From: an uncultured Eubacteriales bacterium
GTDB taxonomy: Bacteria; Bacillota; Clostridia; Oscillospirales; Oscillospiraceae
Reading direction: 5' to 3'
Assembly: GCA_902492005.1 (NCBI GenBank)
Contig: CABUJV010000028.1
Span: forward strand, 1-24,654
DNA: 24,654 nt
A program made the translations under genes and the position numbers. The notes beneath the pieces are model-generated. The model was not told the origin of the DNA, made no database searches, and saw only the letters and a program-made list of their open reading frames with translations. Below, in pieces: positions 20,233 to 24,654 of this stretch; positions within the stretch are counted from its first letter, which is position 1, and each line of letters opens with the position of its first letter.

Positions 20233-21177
20233 ATGAATACCAGGACAGTCGTGCTCAACGCAGCCAAGATGAACTACGATGGCAAGCTGGACTTTTCCAT
20301 CCTCTCCGATGCGGTGACGGTCTACGGCGACACGGCCCAGGACCAGGTGCTGGAGCGGGTGGCGGGCTGTGGCATCGTGGTGACCAAGGAGATGCCGGTG
20401 GGGGCGCAGCTCCTCGCCCAATTCCCCGACTCCGTCCGTCTGCTGTGCGAGGCGGGCACTGGCTACAACAACATCGACCTGGCCGCCGCCCGGGCCAGGG
20501 GCATCACCGTGTGCAACATCCCCGCCTACTCCACCCAGCGGGTGGCCCACACCGCCGTCATGCTACTGCTCAATCTGGCCTCGTCCATGCGCCGGCAGCT
20601 TGACATGCTCTCCAGGGGGGACCGGAGCAACTTCACCGACCACCTCCAATGCCCCCATGCGGAGGTCAACGGCAAGACCCTGGGCGTCATCGGCGCGGGC
20701 CACATCGGCAAGGAGGTCATCCGGGTGGCCCGCGCCCTGGACATGGAGGTTCTGGCCTACAGCCGCACCCCCAAGGACGACGGACTGTGCTATGTGGGGC
20801 TGGATGAGCTGCTCTCCCGCAGCGACTTCGTCTCCCTCCACTGCCCCCTCAGCGACCAGACCCGCCACCTCATCAACGCTGATACCCTGGCCAAAATGAA
20901 ACCCACCGCCTGCCTCATCAACACCTCCCGGGGCGCCCTGGTGGATGAGAGCGCCCTCATCGCCGCCCTGCAAAACGGCGTCATCGCCGGGGCCGGCCTG
21001 GACGTGCAGGAGACCGAACCTCCCGCCGCCGGCAATCCTCTCTATGATATGGACAACGTCATCCTCACCCCACACATGGGCTGGAAGGGCCTGGAGACCC
21101 GCCAGCGCCTGGTGGCTTTGCTGGCGGAAAATATCCGGGGCTATCTGGAGGGCCGGCCGGTCAACGTGGTGAGCTGA
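20233..21177 (+). CDS. D-2-hydroxyacid dehydrogenase (glycerate/hydroxypyruvate-type)
   Basis: A 314-residue NAD(P)-dependent oxidoreductase interconverting a 2-oxoacid and the D-2-hydroxyacid. The substrate loop is EAGTGYNNID (73-82), the dinucleotide fold is GVIGAGHIGKEV (151-162), and the catalytic residues are Arg233 (NTSRGALVDE), Glu262 (LDVQETEPP) and His281 (LTPHMGW). The pattern is closest to glycerate dehydrogenases (HprA-like), but lactate- or phosphoglycerate-type substrates cannot be ruled out. ATG 20233 is chosen from AAGGAG at 20216-20221; an upstream in-frame TTG at 20197 has no site. It has its own promoter; no clear terminator separates it from glnS. Confidence 0.93.
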   Translation: MNTRTVVLNAAKMNYDGKLDFSILSDAVTVYGDTAQDQVLERVAGCGIVVTKEMPVGAQLLAQFPDSVRLLCEAGTGYNNIDLAAARARGITVCNIPAYSTQRVAHTAVMLLLNLASSMRRQLDMLSRGDRSNFTDHLQCPHAEVNGKTLGVIGAGHIGKEVIRVARALDMEVLAYSRTPKDDGLCYVGLDELLSRSDFVSLHCPLSDQTRHLINADTLAKMKPTACLINTSRGALVDESALIAALQNGVIAGAGLDVQETEPPAAGNPLYDMDNVILTPHMGWKGLETRQRLVALLAENIRGYLEGRPVNVVS

Positions 21178-21210
21178 CAAGCGAAAATCCTCACTCTTTC
21201 GAAGAAAGCA

Positions 21211-21239
21211 TTGCTTTTTCCTATGGCAGAGGTTAAAAT
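21211..21239 (+). promoter_or_regulatory. Promoter of glnS
   Basis: TTGCTT (21211-21216) and TAAAAT (21234-21239), with a 17-bp spacer. The 100-bp gap is too short for a T-box leader. Confidence 0.65.
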
Positions 21240-21277
21240 AGGAAGGCTATAAAGCAATTACGAAGGAGTGAAACGAC

Positions 21278-22960
<1,683 letters not shown>

Positions 22961-22969
22961 GGGCGGCCA

Positions 22970-22992
22970 CCGGCGGGGCATGGCTCCGCCGG
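22970..22992 (+). other. Intercistronic hairpin after glnS
   Basis: A 9-bp GC-rich stem (22970-22978 with 22984-22992, one G-T pair) and a CATGG loop, without a U tract. It may be a processing or partial termination site between glnS and the next gene. Confidence 0.45.
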
Positions 22993-23032
22993 CGGTCTTT
23001 CCGCTCAAACAACAGACAGAAGGGAATCGGAC

Positions 23033-24064
23033 ATGAAGTATCTCTTTCGCAACGACTACTCCTTCGGGGCGCACCCCAAGGTGCTCTCCGCCCTGGCGGA
23101 GACCAGCATGGAGGGCAACGTGGGCTACGGAGAGGACGGCTACTGCAGGCGGTGCGCCGGCCTGATCCGGGACCTGTGCCGCTGCCCCCAGGCCGACGTA
23201 CAATTCCTCATCGGAGGCACCCAGACCAACTTCACCGCCATCGCCGCTTTTCTGCGGCCCTGGGAGGGGGTCATCGCCGCCGGCTCCTCCCACATCAACG
23301 GCCATGAGGTGGGTGCGGTGGAGGCCACCGGCCACAAGATTCTCCCCATCCCCACCGGACCGGACGGCAAGATTACGCCCGAACAGATCGCCCCCATCCT
23401 GGAGCGGCACAGAGACCCCCATCTGGTCAAGCCCCGGCTGGTGGAGATCGCCGACGCCACCGAGAGCGGCATGGTATACACCAAGGCGGAGCTCACCGCC
23501 CTGTCCCGGTTCTGCCGGGAGCACGACCTGCTTCTCTTCCTGGACGGCGCCCGGCTGGGCTCCGCCCTGGCCTCTCCGGCCAACGACCTGGCCCTGCCCG
23601 ATCTGGCCGAACTCACCGACGCCTTCTACATCGGCGGCACCAAAAACGGCGCGCTCATGGGCGAGGCGCTGGTCATCGCCAATTCCGCCCTCCAGCCCGA
23701 CTTCTTCCGCATCAAAAAGCAGCTGGGCGCGGTGCTGGCCAAGGGCTGGCTGCTGGGCGTCCAATTTGAGGCCCTGCTGCAGGACGGCCTCTATTTCGAG
23801 ATGGCCCGCCACGCCAACGCCATGGCCGCCCGGCTCCAGACCGGTCTGAAGTCCCTGGGCTGGACCCTGATGGTGGACTCCCCCACCAACCAGATCTTCC
23901 CCATCGTCCCCAATGCGCTCAAGCCCGCGCTGGACCGGCTCTGCGTCTATGAGGAATGGTGCCCCGGCCCCACGCCTGATACCACTGTCATCCGTTTCGT
24001 CACCTGCTTTGCCACCACGTCCGAGGACGTGGACGGCTTTCTGGCCGCCGCGGCCAAACTCTGA
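23033..24064 (+). CDS. Threonine aldolase-like PLP enzyme (beta-eliminating lyase family)
   Basis: A 343-residue fold-type I PLP enzyme. Low-specificity L-threonine aldolases cleave L-threonine or allo-threonine to glycine and acetaldehyde. Visible features are the N-terminal NDYSFGAHPKVL, the GGTQTNFTAI loop (about 62-71) binding the PLP phosphate, FLDGARLGSAL (about 170-180) with the PLP-stacking Asp, and the Schiff-base Lys204 in YIGGTKNGALMGEA. The length is as usual. Specificity cannot be read from sequence; related members act on other beta-hydroxy amino acids. AAGGGA precedes the ATG by about 8 bp. It sits 72 bp after glnS and 20 bp before the PsiE-like gene. Confidence 0.93.
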   Translation: MKYLFRNDYSFGAHPKVLSALAETSMEGNVGYGEDGYCRRCAGLIRDLCRCPQADVQFLIGGTQTNFTAIAAFLRPWEGVIAAGSSHINGHEVGAVEATGHKILPIPTGPDGKITPEQIAPILERHRDPHLVKPRLVEIADATESGMVYTKAELTALSRFCREHDLLLFLDGARLGSALASPANDLALPDLAELTDAFYIGGTKNGALMGEALVIANSALQPDFFRIKKQLGAVLAKGWLLGVQFEALLQDGLYFEMARHANAMAARLQTGLKSLGWTLMVDSPTNQIFPIVPNALKPALDRLCVYEEWCPGPTPDTTVIRFVTCFATTSEDVDGFLAAAAKL

Positions 24065-24084
24065 ACAGACAGGGAGGACCCCAT

Positions 24085-24552
24085 ATGAACGCCCTCTGCC
24101 GCCTGAGACAATCGCTCCCCGATATCGTCTACCGCGTCGCGCAGATTCTGGAGATCATCGTCAGCATCATCGTCGCCCTGGCCATCATCCTGTCCTTCTA
24201 CACCGTCTTTGTGGAGCTGGACCTGATGGTCAACGACCCCGCCGTAGGGCTCCACGACTTCCTGGGCACCGCCTTCAACGTGGTCATCGGCATCGAGTTT
24301 TTGAAAATGCTCTGCCGCCACAGTGTCGGCTCGGTGGTGGAGGTGCTCCTCTTCGCCCTGGCCCGCGGCCTGGTGGTGGACCACGGCACGCCGGTGTCCA
24401 ATCTCATCACCGTGGGCACCATCGCCCTGCTGTTCGTGGTCCGCAAATTTCTTTTCATCCCCGGCCTGGACGACAAGCACCACCATGAACATCACCATGA
24501 GCGCCAGGACGGCTGTCCGCCCGAGGAGCCTGCGGGCGCGGGCCGGCACTGA
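24085..24552 (+). CDS. PsiE-like (phosphate-starvation-inducible) membrane protein with His-rich tail
   Basis: A 155-residue membrane protein with four hydrophobic helices (about 16-40, 58-76, 80-96, 102-123), matching the PsiE family in the HDFLGTAFNVVIGIEFLKML segment and the following ARGLVVDHGTPVSNL loop. The C-terminal tail contains a dense histidine cluster, DDKHHHEHHHER (about 129-140), able to bind metal, then an acidic/proline end. The family's function is unknown. AGGGAGGA lies about 7 bp before the ATG. It is the last gene of the glnS unit, followed by a terminator; no Pho-box is seen near it. Confidence 0.9.
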   Translation: MNALCRLRQSLPDIVYRVAQILEIIVSIIVALAIILSFYTVFVELDLMVNDPAVGLHDFLGTAFNVVIGIEFLKMLCRHSVGSVVEVLLFALARGLVVDHGTPVSNLITVGTIALLFVVRKFLFIPGLDDKHHHEHHHERQDGCPPEEPAGAGRH

Positions 24553-24564
24553 GCCGCATGGAAA

Positions 24565-24600
24565 ACGGCGCACCGCTATGCGGTGCGCCGTCTGTCTTTT
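24565..24600. terminator. Bidirectional terminator after the PsiE-like gene
   Basis: A perfect 12-bp stem (24565-24576 with 24580-24591) and a TAT loop, with TCTTTT after it on the plus strand and an AAAA base on the other side. It serves two convergent genes. Confidence 0.88.
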
Positions 24601-24602
24601 CG

Positions 24603-24654
24603 TCAGAACAGGTCTTTGATCTTCAGCACGATGCCGACCACCACGATGGCCACG
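24603..24654 (-). CDS. 3' end of a minus-strand gene, probable membrane protein (partial)
   Basis: The minus strand encodes VAIVVVGIVLKIKDLF and a TGA stop (24603-24605) just before the shared terminator. Only 16 residues are visible: a hydrophobic stretch and a short basic end, as in a final membrane helix. Position relative to the terminator supports a real gene end; the family cannot be named. Confidence 0.5.
   Translation of the reverse strand, partial: VAIVVVGIVLKIKDLF

Noticed and set aside
21178..21277. T-box leader before glnS
   Set aside because: Only 100 bp, with the promoter at 21211-21239; there is no room for a specifier stem and antiterminator.

Overview
The window looks like chromosomal DNA from a high-GC anaerobic Firmicute, most likely the gut Oscillospiraceae (Flavonifractor / Lawsonibacter / Intestinimonas type). 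The reasons are GC-rich codon use combined with AT-rich sigma-A type promoters and strong Shine-Dalgarno sites, clostridial-type genes (acetate kinase, TmcAL, NADP glutamate dehydrogenase, YjdF with its riboswitch, NusG domain II plus Gx transporter), and no sign of oxygen respiration. The genus is an inference. Most genes are housekeeping or accessory metabolism in short operons, with perfect hairpin terminators between convergent units. No phage, IS transposase or CRISPR array is visible.

Layout. 1-300: tRNA-Ser(CGA) on the minus strand, preceded by a truncated tRNA-Ser copy under the same promoter. 313-1627: class I glutamine amidotransferase and xanthine phosphoribosyltransferase. 1673-2844 (minus): DUF2975 membrane protein, small XRE regulator and lipoprotein, with a palindrome inside the promoter. 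2971-3693 (minus): Sir2 deacylase. 4004-5782: Na+/phosphate cotransporter with a PhoU-like tail. 5844-6623 (minus): unknown membrane protein. 6852-9181: NusG domain II protein, Gx transporter and polysaccharide-deacetylase-like lipoprotein. 9248-11770: divergent acetate kinase and TmcAL, both acetate-using enzymes. 12002-13751: glutamate dehydrogenase, then an unusual 141-bp multi-hairpin element between two 46-bp copies of the gdhA 3' end.

13752-17270: cation:proton antiporter, COG2509 FAD protein and an isolated AlbA_2 domain protein. 17330-18829 (minus): an ArsR regulator, an atypical thioredoxin reductase-like flavoprotein without recognisable NADPH motifs, and thioredoxin. These form an overlapping redox operon with a palindromic operator. 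18911-20142 (minus): a yjdF riboswitch, yjdF and an HD-domain nucleotidase, ending in a perfect 56-bp palindrome. 20233-24552: D-2-hydroxyacid dehydrogenase, glutaminyl-tRNA synthetase, threonine aldolase-like enzyme and PsiE-like membrane protein. The 3' end of one more minus-strand gene lies at the right edge.

The best candidates for something undescribed are the gdhA 3'-end repeat with its multi-hairpin insert, the self-contained ArsR / NADPH-motif-less reductase / thioredoxin operon, and the promoter-embedded palindrome of the XRE-DUF2975 operon. All assignments rest on reading the sequence; no database search was run.
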